A stretch of DNA of 64,000 bases from Dipylidium caninum (lineage: Eukaryota; Platyhelminthes; Cestoda; Cyclophyllidea; Dipylidiidae). The notes under the pieces are model-generated. The model was not told the origin of the DNA, did no database searches, and saw only the letters and a program-made list of their open reading frames with translations. The stretch lies in assembly GCA_017562135.1 (NCBI GenBank), contig QEYB01001436.1, positions 310,001 through 374,000 of the forward strand, written 5' to 3'. The position numbers and the translations under genes were made by a program. Of the stretch, positions 48,006 through 60,431 are shown one piece after another; position 1 is the stretch's first letter; every line of letters begins with the position of its first letter.

Positions 48006-51000
48006 TTACTGTCTGGCAGAAGTAGAGTCGATAAATGGGGAATCAGCGGGAGCGGTGGAAGCTGCTGTCCCCAAAGGCGTTGTCACGACGATGTAGGTGT
48101 TATCGCGCAGACTGCCTACGCGGCAATGCGTCAACACGAGGGCGACGTCAATCCGACTAGCGAACACGGCGAGGTAGGTGGCTGTCGTCTCCTGGCCGGT
48201 GTTTGGTAGGGGCAGAAACTGCGGCGGACCCTTCGAAGTAGGAGAGAATGATCGCCGGGTGGCTCAGGCTTTCCCAGACCCTACTTCGGTCCATCGACCC
48301 TTTTGGCGAACATTAGGCGAAGTCTGTCCGACTCCCGACCGGGTGGACACACTTCAGGCTTAGGAATTTTCATATGAGGTGAGAACTTTCGTAAGAGTGA
48401 ATGAGAGGAGAAGCACAGGAGTGCACGGCAGAACTGTGCCCGATTCTGCAGCCTTCTGTCGTCCCTCATCCCCGCGCTTGACGACTCGTGGGGCTATTAT
48501 TTGATGCGTGGAATGCTGTTTTCTCCAACAGGCGGAAGAAGAAAAAGTCCTCTTCTACATGAATCTGCGTTAGTTTTGCTTCTACACTACACCAATCCGA
48601 CCACGAAATCAGTCTCTCACAGGATACTTCCCAGTGGCGACGTGATTAGACCATGAGGATGACAGTAACTGTCTCATTTCAGCGTGTGAGACGCTAATAG
48701 CAACGTTTTTTCAGTCAGAGAACCGTCTGCTCATCCTACTTCTTTGAACATTTGAAAAAACAGCCTCTTTGGCGCCTTCATTTCTCCGCCAAGAGTTTAA
48801 CAGCGCCACAATCGCGATTGGCACACACTATGGATGCCTTACTACTTTCTAACTGTAAGTAGCAGAAATTTTTAGAAGCAGCCCAGTGCCGCAGTTTGGG
48901 CGCTTCTGTTAACCTACCGAGAGGAGGTGAATAACCGGCGCGTAGAGGGTCAGGAGTTCTTGTTTGGTGACATCCCGCGGCAATCCGATGATTTGAAGGA
49001 CGCAGGGGTTGGTTGAATCGACCAGTCCAAGAGCGCCAGTCCAAGACAAGCCCAAGGAAAGTGGTGTGAGTGTTTGCCCAGTCAGCAGCGGCGTTGTCAC
49101 TAGCTGTGGTGTTGTCTCGCCTATCCTTTTATCTTAAGAAGTAGTGAAAAGACCAAAATCCTAATTAGGTGGCGTTGATATCCTCTCATGTAGATCCCAG
49201 GTTCTCTATTTTGATTTATCTATTTATTCTCACGCCAACTAATTTACTCAGTTGGCCCCGGAAGCTGCATTTGGGTGGGACGTCTTTCGCGTGGCCGAGG
49301 GACGCGACGAAAATCGGATGCCTCTACGGCCTATGCCTCACCACAGAAGGGCTTTTTACTCCGCCTAGCCGTGATTCGAACGCCATAAAACAATCAAAAA
49401 GTGCCCGTTCAAGAGACCCACCAACATGACTCGACGTCGATTCCACCGCCAGCTGGAAATTCAAGACACGCGCGGAGGTCAGATGCACAGGCAGTCGAGT
49501 GGCGGGAATGATTTTCAGCTGGAAGTCGTGGAGTCCGACTTCGAGGAGGAGGAAGCGCAGCGCGATGGACGACCTTGGCAGCAGCTCCTCCACCGTCCAC
49601 ACCGCATCCGCCAGCTCCGCCATGAGGAGGAGCCACGAGTTCTCTGTCAGGCTCGTCGTCTAAAAGCAGCCGACGCACACTGTCTGCCCTGATTCGACAT
49701 TCTCCCCGTCTGTCCACCGAAACACCACCTTATCCCTCGCCGGATCGGCCAATTCCGACCGAAGGTGCTTCCATAAGTCCCTTCCACTTACCGTCCATCC
49801 GCCTATGCAGCGATGCTCCGTCGGCACAAGCGGCAAACTAAGCCACTTGCCGAAAAGTTCAGTCGAATGGGACTGGGAGGGGAGCACCTGCGACCCTGCC
49901 GGCACCGGACGCCCGCATGGGCCGCCTCGGTGTCCCTGCCGATGGACAGCAGCTGAAGGAACCGCAGAGGAGGGATACCTCAGCACCTCCAGTCAGAAAT
50001 GGCCAGATTGTGCGTCGTGGACTTTCGGTTCACTCAGCATTGGTTGTGCATCATTTCGAATCGGACGAATGGTCGTCATCTGCCCGTCAATGTCTCCTCC
50101 ACCCGCCCTCGTCCTCATGCCCAAATTCGCTATGTTTAGGTCGAGAAACGGCGGAGGAAGAGGCCTCCTTCTCTCGGCCTGCAAAACTCACCAATTGGCA
50201 CATTCGGAAGACTTTGGCGTAAATCTCCGTTCCCAAAAAAAGCCGCACCTGGTGCCGGTTGAAGGTGGCGGGCAGATCCATGATTTGCAGAACGAATCGA
50301 GCTCCGTTGGGAGGAAGAGGCCGCGCAAAGGGACTCTTGAAGTCCGTCGGGTCATTCATTTCGGACGCTATGGGGAAGTGTGTTATCAGGGGGAAGGAGA
50401 GCAGGGAGGATGGGCAGAAATGAGGGTTAAAAAGGGTGAAAGGCACCCCTCGGACAATGTCAAAGCTGGTGCTATTGGGAGGGAGGGGGCTGAGACGGCA
50501 GCAGGAAGCACGGAGACGGCTTCCTTGACTGCATTTGTCGGCGTCCGAGTGTGTTGAAGTTTGCCGATCGTGTTCGAACTCTTGTTGCCGCCTGTGAGAC
50601 TGTTTTGCTGGGCGTTTTGCCAGACCTGGAAACGATGGAATCAAAGCGGTTTTATTAGATGCCAATCAGGAGCGGCTGTTAACTGCGCCGAAATGCACCT
50701 GAATGGCCTCCGAAGGAGAGGCCTTGAATAATTCCACGTATCTTTGACCGAGGTAATTACGATGACGTGTCAGTGCCCTATCTGCGTAAAAATTGTCCTC
50801 AAAGAGTACAAACGCGTCTCCAGTTGGTCTGCAGTCCGCATGACTGACGAAGAATATGCCATTTTCAGCATTGAGAATTTTTGCTTCAACCTCGTTGAAA
50901 AAATTTACCTAAAGTAGATCATAAACGCGTAACACTACCTCTGACCAATCGGATGCGAGTATCGGCCCGGCGTTGCCCTACCATTGGTCGGACGGAATAG

Positions 51001-54000
51001 ACCAATCATAAGGGTCGACGCCAGAAATTTGAAGAGCCAATCACATTAGCCCACGACGCATAGGTGAAATTTCACCGTTTTGCAGTGAAAGCACTGACAA
51101 TTAATGTAAGTCTCCTTCAGCATAGTACAGACTCAAGCGTAGACAAGTGGGGGACATATGCGGGATGTTAAATATTAGCAAAAAAGGGGAGAAATAGCGG
51201 AGTTGGTGAAGTCTCCGCGCTAAAGTTTCGGCCAATTAGGTTAATGTGAGGCCACAGACCAAATCTCCACACCACTCGGGAGTTAGACCACATGACAGAT
51301 AGATGGAGGAAAAGGAGCGTTGGTTTCCCCAGCTCTTCAAAGATACTTTGTTGGGAAAACAGTCCGCCTTGTGGCGCAGGCAGCTGCCGTGACCGAAAAG
51401 GCCTTCCGGTCTAATGGTTTTAATAGGCTGGCTTTCGTGAGCTACCATGTACAAGCACCGGCGCATGAGACGTGAAATGCGTCAGATCGTCACCAGAACG
51501 CTCTTCCGCTTTTATGACACCAAAAGGAAAGCGCGTCTGCAATGAGGCCACCATCCCCATGCCACCGGCACCAGCACCACCGCCGCACTCACCGTAGCAG
51601 AGTAAGCCGTAACTCACCTCCAAGGCTGGACTGCAGACAGAGACACAAGTGATGCTTTCAGTCCGTTAACGTTCACTTTCTCGCATAATACAATGCACTA
51701 TTGACGACAATTTGCTGCTAAGGCGAGTATTCCTTAGGAGTTGCAGGCAGACGTGAACGGACAGGCGTGCACTACTCTGTGCGACATCGAGAGAAGGCAT
51801 CTGCGCCTTCGGGCTGAGGAGGAGGAGGAGGAGGAAGAGGCATGAACTCACGATATCTGACTTCTTAGTTGAATAGGGGAGTCCGCGGATGCGCACCACA
51901 ATTTGATTCTCTTGCGTTAGTTGACGGAGGAAATTGGCGATTTCCGGGTACCGACCTGAAAGGATGTCCTCCACTCAATTACACGTTTTTTCCACTGCAT
52001 CGGGGGCATGGGCGCGAAAAAAAGGCCTCACGTTTGGCTAAAACGAGAAGCGTACTACTTTTGTGGGAAATAAGTAGCATGCGCCTTACAGACAGCGCAT
52101 TGAAGAAAGAGGTCCTCGGAGGCCGGAGCGATCTGAACGGTGGCGGGTCGGGTGCCCGGGTGGGTTTGGAGGCCCTCGAGGCTGACGAGCGCCTCGTAGT
52201 CCGCCTGCGTGGTCCGCTCGCCGGCCAGCTGGGCGTCCAGCGCGCTCTCGAAGGCTACGTAGGCGATGTTGCTGCGACGCCCCTCCGCGATCTGGATCGC
52301 GATGCCCCCCGGGCGGATGTTGAGGCCGCGGAAGAAGAGGGCAATGGAGAGGGTGGTGGCCGTCCAGGGAATCTGGTGCACCTCCACTACGCTGCTCGGC
52401 GGCAGCTCGGTCTCCTCCTCTCTGTCAAAGCAGCTCCACCTCAACTCGCGCAATAAGCCGACAACCTCAACTAATCGCCTCGCTACTGCGAGGAGTACAC
52501 TTAGGGGGGGAGCAGGGAAAGTCGAGCGACGCCTCCGCCAAGTGCGCCAACCTGCCCTCCCCCCGGACGGGAGACGCGTCGACGGGACGGCTGGAGGCGG
52601 GAGGCGGGGAGAAGGGAGCGGGGCTGAGGAGGAGGAGGAGGAGGAGGCAGATGCAGAGGCGTTAAGAAAAGACAGCCTACATGATGGCGTGGCAGTAGCG
52701 CGAGTGAATCCGCCTCGGTGTGCCGGGGAGAGGTCCTGCAAAAGATGGCGAGGAAGAAGAAGGTAGCGGAGGCGGTGAAGGAGCTCACCTGCTGCCAGAC
52801 GATGCGCGATGACTTCGCACATCCACGCCACCGTGGCGGCCGGGGTTTGCGCCTCGCAGGTGCCTAGGGTGGAAGGGCGGTTGGGGGAAAGAGGAGACTT
52901 ATACCGCAGTCGGGGGCGAGGTCGCCGATCTCGTAGTAGCGCCACCAGAACGCCTCGTCCGAGGTGGACTTCTCCACTCGGCGGTGGACCATTTCGTGGT
53001 GGAGGCGGTTGCGCAGGCCGCGGTGGCCGCTGGTCACCATGACGACGTGGCAAAGTGGGCAGTAACGCCGGACGGTGTGGAGGACCTATGGACGCCGAGG
53101 CGGGGCGGTTAAGAGGCGGACGCTCACCTCATCGAGGGCCTCCTGGAAGCTGCGCGCGGTGGAATGCGTTTTGCCGGCTTTTTGTGGGTTCGACGCGGCG
53201 ACGGAGACGAGACTTTGCACTAAACACTGAAAGGGACGGTGAATAAGTGGGGAGTTGGGCTGTCGACGACGAAAAAAATTTGGGTTTGGGAGGCGGTAAC
53301 CAACTTCCGGGGGACGCAGAGACGAAATGGGGCGACGGAGGCGAAGAAAAGAGTGCCAGCGGGTCCGAGAGCGACGACTCCGCCTCCGGCGCCACTCAGC
53401 AATCGCTTCGTCGATGAACTGACTCCTCGTCGCCAAAAATCCTTCGCCCCTCGCCCCTCGCCCCTCGCCCCCCGCCCCGCCTCCCCCCGCCCGTCTCTCG
53501 TCGTCGGCTTTTTCGGGACTCGGCGGCTGTCGTGCCGAGCCGCGGCTGCGAGGAGGAGTGCGTTGGTCGGCGTGGCCACCGGCGATCGGCACCTCAGCGT
53601 GAACGAAGGGGACGCGGCGGGTGGCGGATCTTTGCAGGCCCTTCACGCGGCCCCCTCCCCTCCGCCGCCCCCTCGCCTCAGGCGGGACCGCCCGGGAGAC
53701 GCGGCGGAGCGGTCGGAGAGGGACGAGAGCCCGGTCGGACTGGACTGGCTCCGGCGATTTGTTTCCGCGGATGTCTGCGCCCTCGGCCACGTCTCTCGCG
53801 TCGTTGGCATGGCCGAGGCGTTTGCCGACCCTCGTCTCCCGTCTTGAAGCGCTTCTTGCTGGCGCAGAACCGTCGTCGCCGCCGTCGGTCCGTCGCCCTG
53901 TCGTTAATCGCCAACACCCCCAACCGATCCTGCCGCCGCTCAGAGATCGCGAAGCTCTCCAACGCGGTGTCCTTCCCCCCGGTCGGTGGCGAGTCCACGA

Positions 54001-54463
54001 AGTGGCCGCCTGCCACTCGGCGGATGATGACGCGTCACACGGGTGTGACGGGGCGAGCAACTCTGGACTTTGCACTCAGGGGCTCAAGAGTTGTCAACAC
54101 GAATACTTGTCAGGGCTAAGCACGTCTTCTTCGCCTTCCATGCGCCGTTGGAGGCGGAATTTTGACGAGATGGGAGGAGCCACCGCCCGTCGGCGCTTCC
54201 CGAACGCAAAAGGAACTCGAAAGTCCACTGAAATCAACGCTCAAATGACCGCGTGGCCGCTTCCTCCCTCACACACATACAGACAGTCCTACCTTTCTCT
54301 CAGCCAGGCTGAAGAGCGCGACGGCGATCTGGACGACGCAGGGCGAGGCGGAGGTGCGCCCCACGAACTCGACGGGCAGAAGGCAGCGCACCTCGGCGTC
54401 TTCCACCCTCGCAACTTTGGCGGCGGCTTCACCCGAGCCCGCGAAATTCCTTTTCAAGGCCAT
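48006..54463 (-). CDS. ESRP1: ESRP/fusilli-type splicing regulator
   Basis: Nuclear RRM protein controlling epithelial alternative splicing in animals. Exons, in phase: 54463-54293 (ATG), 53226-53128, 53085-52905, 52863-52789, 52419-52090, 51955-51852, 50908-50699, 50625-?, 50367-50192, unresolved 50.1-49.1 kb, 49099-48918, 48218-48006 (TAA). The first four give the poorly conserved N-terminal ESRP region (SFQEALDE...HVVMVTSGHRGLRNR...WMCEVIAHRLA). Exon 52419-52090 is RRM1 with the hallmark ALFFRGLNIRPGGIAIQIAE then GRRSNIAYVAFES. 51955-51852 plus 50908-50699 is RRM2: FLRQLTQENQIVVRIRGLPY, then NGIFFVSHADCRPTGDAFVL and LGQRYVELFKAS. 50367-50192 starts a divergent RRM3 (ARFVLQIMDLPATFN). 49099-48918 starts the last RRM-like domain (VLQIIGLPRDVTKQELLTLY). 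Family assignment is strong. ESRP1 versus ESRP2 cannot be separated, and the exons after RRM3 are incomplete. Confidence 0.9.
53443..53500 (+). repeat. TCGCCCC tandem array, C-rich
   Basis: Four near-perfect seven-base units followed by further C-runs, in the first intron of the ESRP gene. The transcribed product would be G-rich. Confidence 0.85.
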
Positions 54464-54675
54464 CTACAAGAGGAGGAGGCGAGGTGGAGGCCCACTGCGA
54501 GGCTACGCGGTCGCTGGAGTCACTCGTGACTGGAGTGGGATCGTCGCGCACACGCAAACACACCCGCCGGCAGTCGCGAGGGGCGTCAGAAGGCAACACG
54601 TCAATTGTAATGTGATTAACGCCGATCAATGACGGCCTAACTCGCGCCGGAGTGACAACTCATGACAGGCAGGAA

Positions 54676-54939
54676 TCACATGATGCTTCCGGTGATCTCC
54701 TCGCCGCCTCCACCGCCGGTGGCGAACTCCTTCACCGCGTCGACCGCCCAGCCGACTTCCACGGCGGACCAGGCGTGCCTACCGGCCTTTCCCGCGTCGG
54801 CAAGGAGACGAGACATGCCCCGCGGACCTTCATTACGCGCAGGGAGGCTGCGTACAACCGCGGGCGAGATGACGCCGGCGGTGTGGACGGCGGAGGCGAG
54901 GCGGTCCCGCCGCCTTCGCCAGGCCAAATGGCCAGGATA
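54676..54939 (-). CDS. Open frame upstream of ESRP, unassigned
   Basis: Open stretch reading RLASAVHTAGVISPAVVRSL then HAWSAVEVGWAVDAVKEFAT and a glycine run, ending in a stop at 54676. Composition looks protein-like, but the region is GC-rich, where long chance frames are common, and an internal GTAGGC could be a donor. It could be the last exon of a gene that starts further right. No family recognised. Confidence 0.2.
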   Translation of the reverse strand, partial: YPGHLAWRRRRDRLASAVHTAGVISPAVVRSLPARNEGPRGMSRLLADAGKAGRHAWSAVEVGWAVDAVKEFATGGGGGEEITGSIM

Positions 54940-55940
54940 AAGACGCCATGAGAGTCATTATACCTGTGCCCCACTCGATGCCGAAGTGGCAGGAGAGAGG
55001 AAGGCCAGACAAAGGAGGGGAAGACGGGGACTCACTCTGCTCCCATCGACCTGCGCGTGTGCCAGTGGAGATGGCGATTTGTGCCGTAGGTGTTTATGGG
55101 TGTGTGTTTCTCTCTCTCTGTGTGTGTGTGCTATGGAAAACGGAGCCTTCCAATTGGCTGTCGGCACAACCCCACTGCATTGGCAAGCCGAATAAACCCA
55201 TATTTGACGAGTTTATTCTATAAAAAAAACCCACCAATTAAACGGTAGTCATGAGTGCAGGCGCTTGGGAACGACCTTGAAACTGACCAATGGCGTGACG
55301 AGCGGAGGCCAATTTGGTGCCCAGATTTGTTCCGTCGAAATCACCCACAAGACGGTGTTAATTCACATAACAGCACAAATATTTCATTGGTTGAGGGCTG
55401 TTGTGGCTGAAACTTGGAACCGGTAGGTCAGTGAACTTTTTTACGTCGCGGTAAAGGACATCAACTTCGCGTCCTCGCTGCGAAACAAAGAGGATGAATT
55501 TTTAGCCCACTCCAGTCACACTCTGACAGGTCGGCGATTGTAAACCCCGGCCACTCCCCACGCAGTCTCGAGTGAGAAGGCTTTTGCGGTCTCCATGCAT
55601 GCCGATTGGAGGCCCGAGGGCCGCGCCCTCGGGCGGGTTCTTCCCCTCGCTGACCGCAGGCACCGCGGCGTCTTCGACCAGTTCGGTACAGTTTACACGG
55701 CGTTTCGCCGCCTGCTCCGCGGCGCAGCAGCCAACATCACCTGACAGAACTTGGCGAGGGAATCGCGATGACGAGGCGGCTCGCGGCGGGCGAAAACCGC
55801 ATGCGCGTCGAAGTCGGAGATGCCACGTCTGACATCTCGTGTCAAGTGTCACGCCATGACGGCTAATCAATGTGAGGCTGCGTGTGAGTGCTCTGCACTG
55901 TGGCACTCGCTAATTCGATTTCAAGTGCGTCGCCGCTGAG

Positions 55941-56588
55941 TTGTTCACTCGCGTTCCTCAGCAAAGGGTGTTTTTTAACGTTGCAGTGCGAAAAATGATG
56001 CTACGTGAAGAAGAAGAGGAAACATTCAATCGTCATGGCGACAGGCTTTCTCCTGAGGCCGTCGGCTGCCTTGTGAAGGACACCACCTCTCGCGAAGCCT
56101 TCGCAGAGGGGGAAGACGAAGGCGCAGACTGGCGGGGCTTGGAAAGACCGTTCTCCGACCAACGCACGCCTCTCAACCGCGCCGGCCATCCTGCCTGCGC
56201 ACCGTCGACGCTTAGACGACCGTCGGCCGATGACGACGACGGAGGTGGCTGCGGCGACGGGGCAGGAAGTCGTCAAGTCTTGATGGACTCGTCGGGGGGC
56301 ACCGGCGACCCGCCATCCTCCGTGCGACCTTCAGCGCCCCCGTCTGGTCGCCCGACGCCGGTCACTCGCCCGATCAGCTCCTCTCCGGGCGACCTCCACT
56401 CCCCTTCGCGACGACGAACACCTCGAGGGGAGAGCGGAGACGCTGCCAGTCCACTGCAGTCGGGCGCTCAGCCGACTTTGACAGCTGTGGGCAGCTTGAC
56501 ACCTGCGCAAGCCTTCGTCGTCATTGTCGTCGTCGTCGTCGACCTTGAACGACCTTTCGTCCTACTGCACGGGGGAAGATTCACTTGA
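55941..56588 (+). CDS. 215-codon open frame, low-complexity, doubtful
   Basis: Starts near an in-frame ATG at 55995 (MMLREEEEETFNRHGDRLSP), then Asp/Gly/Ser/Pro/Arg-rich sequence with no domain. GC-rich DNA and a (GTC)n run near 56520 inflate open frames here on both strands. I see no splice chain or family signal. Confidence 0.15.
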   Translation: MFTRVPQQRVFFNVAVRKMMLREEEEETFNRHGDRLSPEAVGCLVKDTTSREAFAEGEDEGADWRGLERPFSDQRTPLNRAGHPACAPSTLRRPSADDDDGGGCGDGAGSRQVLMDSSGGTGDPPSSVRPSAPPSGRPTPVTRPISSSPGDLHSPSRRRTPRGESGDAASPLQSGAQPTLTAVGSLTPAQAFVVIVVVVVDLERPFVLLHGGRFT

Positions 56589-57019
56589 AAGCGGATGAAA
56601 GGAGCACAAACAGCGGTGGGACGAGGGAGGTGCGAGAGGTCCTCGCGAGAGGACAGCCAAAAGCCCACCCAAACGCAAGGATGCGAGCACTCGTGAGGCT
56701 GTTTGCACAAGTCACAGGGCGCCACTTGAGCCGAGTGGGTCCTCCTCACGCGGCGACGTGTCGTGCGCCCACGGAGGCCGTTCGGTGCCTCGCGGCTGCC
56801 TCCGGCAGTCTCCATCTCCACTCCGGAGGCGACGCGCGGCCCCTCGCTAGTCCGCCGCGGACCCCCGCACTCTCCGCGGCCACGCGGCCCCCGCGGACCA
56901 GTTTCGGCCGCGTTCCGCCTCGCATGCGGGCATTTCTGGCTACTCTCAAAACTCAGGCGCCAGTCCTCCCGACCCGAATTCCCCACCTCGCGCTCCAACG
57001 GCTACAACGCGTATTTTAA

Positions 57020-58080
57020 GCGCACTTCGGCGTTACCGTAAAGACTGAAATTACGAGAAATTTGGAGTAGAAATTAGATTAGGCTTGGCAAATAAGGTGA
57101 ATGCTCGGGCCTATGCGAACTAAATTATTTTGCAAAACGGCGGAATACATAAAGGCTTGCGTGATTTAATGGAGCGCCGGCGAGGGCGGTGGCGTCGCTC
57201 ATCTCTCGCCTCAAGCCGTTGACTGGACTGATTTCGGTTGATCTCGACTCTTTCGTGTTGCTCCGATTGTGTCCATCGCACAGGCAACATTTTCATGCAA
57301 ATCCTTCGGAAGGATGTACTCCAGCGCTGCCAGTTTCGTCCTCGTGGTGGCAAAGCTCCAGTTCCCGGGAAGTCTATTTTTCCATCCGCCGACGAAGAAA
57401 AGCATCAGTTATTTTTTTTGTAAATAGAAATTCAAAAATTAGACAGATGACACCCCATGGGGCAAGTTATTGTGCACGGCCCGTTTAGTTTTGAGGTGGA
57501 GTGAAAGCGAAGCAGAAAACGGCGGTTGCGAGGGGCACAGAAGGGAGAGTATGCACACTACCGCTGATAAGATTACATGTGCAACAGACATGTAATAAAT
57601 TGCCTACTTATTAAATTTCAGTAGAAACTGTATGTGGTTCGTCGGGTTTGGTCATCCCCCTTTCTCGCAAGTAGCGTTTTCGTGCGCACGAGTCCACATC
57701 ACTCACGCAGTGCTGCCTCTAAGCCACCAACGGCCACAGTAGACCTCTTGATGGCGTCTCCCCTCCTCCCACCTCCTTCAAATGCATCAGGCTGGACGGG
57801 AAGGTGGCCAACCCCTCACGAGGCGATGGAGGATGTGTCGGCTTTCATGGCTATCGGAAAGCATAACAGACAAACGAGTAGATTTCACTGATCCCAGCAG
57901 AAAATCCATTGAAGTTCGGCAAGGCCCCTTCAGGATTCCTTTCCCGTTGGGAAACAGTCATGCCTCAATAGCAACAGCAGCGCTGGAGCTGACCTACGCG
58001 TGTCAAGGCGACGGAGTCTCTCGAGGATTCCCAAGTGAAGTGGACGCCGAGGCAATGGCAAGCCATGTCAGGCAACAGAC
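57020..58080. other. No supported gene
   Basis: About 1 kb of lower GC than its surroundings, with short overlapping frames on both strands and nothing recognisable. Confidence 0.4.
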
Positions 58081-58329
58081 CTTACGATAAGCGGCGAGGA
58101 GGTGAAGGCGTGCCCCTGAATCGCGTCCCACCTCTCGTCTCGTCACAGCGGGACTCCTCGCCGTGTTCCCCTTCCTGCCTCTGAGGCTCGCCGAGGCCTC
58201 CGTTGCGCTGCGGTGACGCAACCTGCCGCTCAAACCACTGTTTCGACCGATCGCGGCCACCGCAGCCATCGCGGGGGCATTCGGACGCTGCACTGCGCCG
58301 CCTCGTCCCCCCGAGGAACGCGGAGAAGG

Positions 58330-58450
58330 CGTGGGGGACGAACGCCACGACTGGACGGTGCGCCGCTTGGATGCGGAACAGACACGTTGTCCGCCGAGTG
58401 GCCGCCAGCGAAGAGCCGCAGCCGAGGAGCCACTCCGTCGGACGGCGGTG
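58330..58450 (+). repeat. Local duplication, copy A
   Basis: GGGGGACGAACGCCACGACTGG (first 20 bases shared exactly), GCTTGGATGCGG, and GAGCCGCAGCCGAGGAGCCACTCCGTCGG occur here in the same order and similar spacing as at 59500-59620. Confidence 0.8.
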
Positions 58451-58537
58451 GCTCGGTTTCTCCGTGGGAGAATGACGTCCTGCGGGGGTTGACGTGACCT
58501 CCTCCGTAAATAACCTCGCCTAAAATCATCCAACCAA

Positions 58538-59455
58538 ATGGCTGGCGGCCGCCGCCGCGAGCTGCGCCTTGCGGACCTGCGGACTTTCGCGGCGCCGTGG
58601 GCGGGCGGAGGAGACGCTGTCGACGCCGAGCTTCCCTCGCCGCTGCCGCTTTCTCTCCCCCCGCCCCTCAGACGCGGCCGAAGTCCCAGGACGAGTGGAT
58701 CGTCCTCTCCGCCCTCCGCGAGCGGAACGGCGCCGCACGGATGCGTCTCGAGGGACCGCGGGCTCCTCGGGGCCTCCAAACTGCGGCGGAGCGGACGTTT
58801 CGCATCCGCAGCGGATCCGTCGAGTCAGAAGACGTGGAGTCGCGCTCGTGTCGCGCCACTCGCATCTCCATGGACAGGCGGAGCGTCTTGTGCCGGCGTC
58901 CGAGCGAATCTGCTTGGCGTCGGAACTTTTCGACGTGTGCCACCACCGGCACTCGCCTCGTCGCTGCCGCGGATCGAGGAGGCTGTCGGGGCGTCGCCCG
59001 GCGGCTGGCAGGTGGCCGCCGCGCCGACCGGCGGCCTCACGCAGTCCCGGCGTCCGCGAGGCCCAGTCGCGCGGCTGTGGCCGAGCGCAGGACGGTGCGG
59101 CCATCGGCAGCGAGAGGCGAGACGGACTCTTCCTCTTGACTCGCCGTGTTGGAGCGAGAGGCCACCGGTCGGTCCTCGTCGCGCGGCCTCGAAGAAAATC
59201 TGCCCTCCGAAGCCAGCTGTCGTCGCAGAACCCTCCGCCTCCGCCTCCTCGCCGCCTCCTCTTTTATCATCGGTAAAATCGCCTCGGGACGAGGACGCGC
59301 GTTTGCGCAGTCTGACGGCGCCTCCTCAGGACCCGAGGATATCCGGTCGGTCCTGCCGCGAAGCTTCCGCCCTTTCGAGGGAAAATTCTCCTCTCGACAA
59401 CGCGGCAGTCCGATTCCCCCTCCCGAGGCCGCTTCGCCCGTGGGAGACAGACTGA
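58538..59455 (+). CDS. 305-codon ATG open frame in GC-rich DNA, doubtful
   Basis: Longest uninterrupted ATG-initiated frame here. It begins MAGGRRRELRLADLRTFAAP and is Arg/Ser/Pro/Ala-rich; the C-terminal part (SPRDEDARLRSLTAPPQD, ALSRENSPLDNAAVRFPL) looks somewhat protein-like. The opposite strand is open over much of the same interval and a second plus frame reads SQDEWIVLSALRERNGAARM, so chance openness is a serious alternative. No domain seen. Confidence 0.2.
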   Translation: MAGGRRRELRLADLRTFAAPWAGGGDAVDAELPSPLPLSLPPPLRRGRSPRTSGSSSPPSASGTAPHGCVSRDRGLLGASKLRRSGRFASAADPSSQKTWSRARVAPLASPWTGGASCAGVRANLLGVGTFRRVPPPALASSLPRIEEAVGASPGGWQVAAAPTGGLTQSRRPRGPVARLWPSAGRCGHRQREARRTLPLDSPCWSERPPVGPRRAASKKICPPKPAVVAEPSASASSPPPLLSSVKSPRDEDARLRSLTAPPQDPRISGRSCREASALSRENSPLDNAAVRFPLPRPLRPWETD

Positions 59456-59499
59456 CAGGCCGGCGGGCGGGCCGAGGAAGTGGCGCGGAGTCTTGTGGA

Positions 59500-59620
59500 G
59501 GGGGACGAACGCCACGACTGGGGGAAGTGGAGCTGCCCGCTTGGATGCGGCAGCCCGACACTGTCCGCCGAGCGCTTCGAGCGAGAGCCGCAGCCGAGGA
59601 GCCACTCCGTCGGTCTTTGA
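59500..59620 (+). repeat. Local duplication, copy B
   Basis: Partner of 58330-58450, 1.17 kb downstream in the same orientation. Shared blocks are near-identical; the sequence between them differs by small indels. Confidence 0.8.
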
Positions 59621-59839
59621 GGGGCCGTGGCGAGAATGTACGTCACCGCCGCCGCCGCCCTGCGGGGCGGACAATGAACCCGTGCCCCTCGACGCCGAGC
59701 CTTCGCCGTCTTTTCGTCCCGGCCGTTGCCTTCTCGGTGCTTCCCTGCCGCGTCCACGGGGCGTAGAGGCATTCGTTGGCTCTCGCAGCGGCGCCACGTG
59801 GCCTCGGCCGGTCCGTCAGAGCTCCGAACCCGCCGGTTC

Positions 59840-59887
59840 GGGGCGGGGCGGGGCGGACGGGCGTGGGGCGTGGGGGCGTGGGGCGTG
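59840..59887 (+). repeat. G-run cluster with quadruplex potential
   Basis: At least six runs of four or more G separated by one to four bases (GGGGCGGGGCGGGGCGG..., then GGGGCGTGGGGGCGTGGGG). It fits a canonical intramolecular G-quadruplex pattern. Confidence 0.85.
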
Positions 59888-60431
59888 CGGGTGCGCGTGC
59901 TTTGGCGCGGACGACATTAACGTCGGCCAGGAACGCCGCTCGCCCACGCCCAACGACTTACGGGCTGCGCAGTCCGCACAGCGTCGACGCTCACGCGAAA
60001 GGTTCCTCCGCGCCGGTCGACCGGTTCTTCTCCCTGTCGTCGTCTCAGGCGGCTGCCATTCGGCTCTCGTCCTCAACCCCCCCGCGCGTCCGAGTGCCCC
60101 ACCGACTGGAGGCTCCGAGGGCGCGAAAGAAGGTCTTTTCAGCCGGCGCTGCCCTCGGCGGGCCCCCGCGCCCCCCGGCGGTGTGTCGCGGCTCCGAGTC
60201 GACCTCCTGGACGCCGTGAGCGCCGCAGCCGAGTCGACCGCCGTCGAGGCTATTCGGCGCGGACGCGTCAGCGGACTGCGGCGGTGCGTGACGCCTCCGT
60301 CTCCGCTGCCAGGAGAGTGTGAAGAAAGAACCACCGGAGGTGTGTAGGCAATAAGGTCTCATTATTCAATCATGTCAATGTACAAAGTCACTCGCATCAC
60401 GTTGCGCCGGGTGGCGTCGCCCTCCGACGCC

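Noticed and set aside
49355..49390. tRNA-like B-box word (GATTCGAACG) near 49375
   Set aside because: Arms around it do not form a T-stem, and no A box or acceptor stem is present at the proper distance.
49805..50557. 250-codon plus-strand open frame
   Set aside because: It is antisense to ESRP RRM3 and linker exons, which carry the real family signal. No domain of its own.
53086..54075. 329-codon minus-strand open frame upstream of ESRP exon 53226-53128
   Set aside because: Arg/Pro/Ser-rich and broken by a better splice model: ESRP exon 54463-54293 joins 53226-53128 in phase 0, so the extra frame is the first intron plus one exon.
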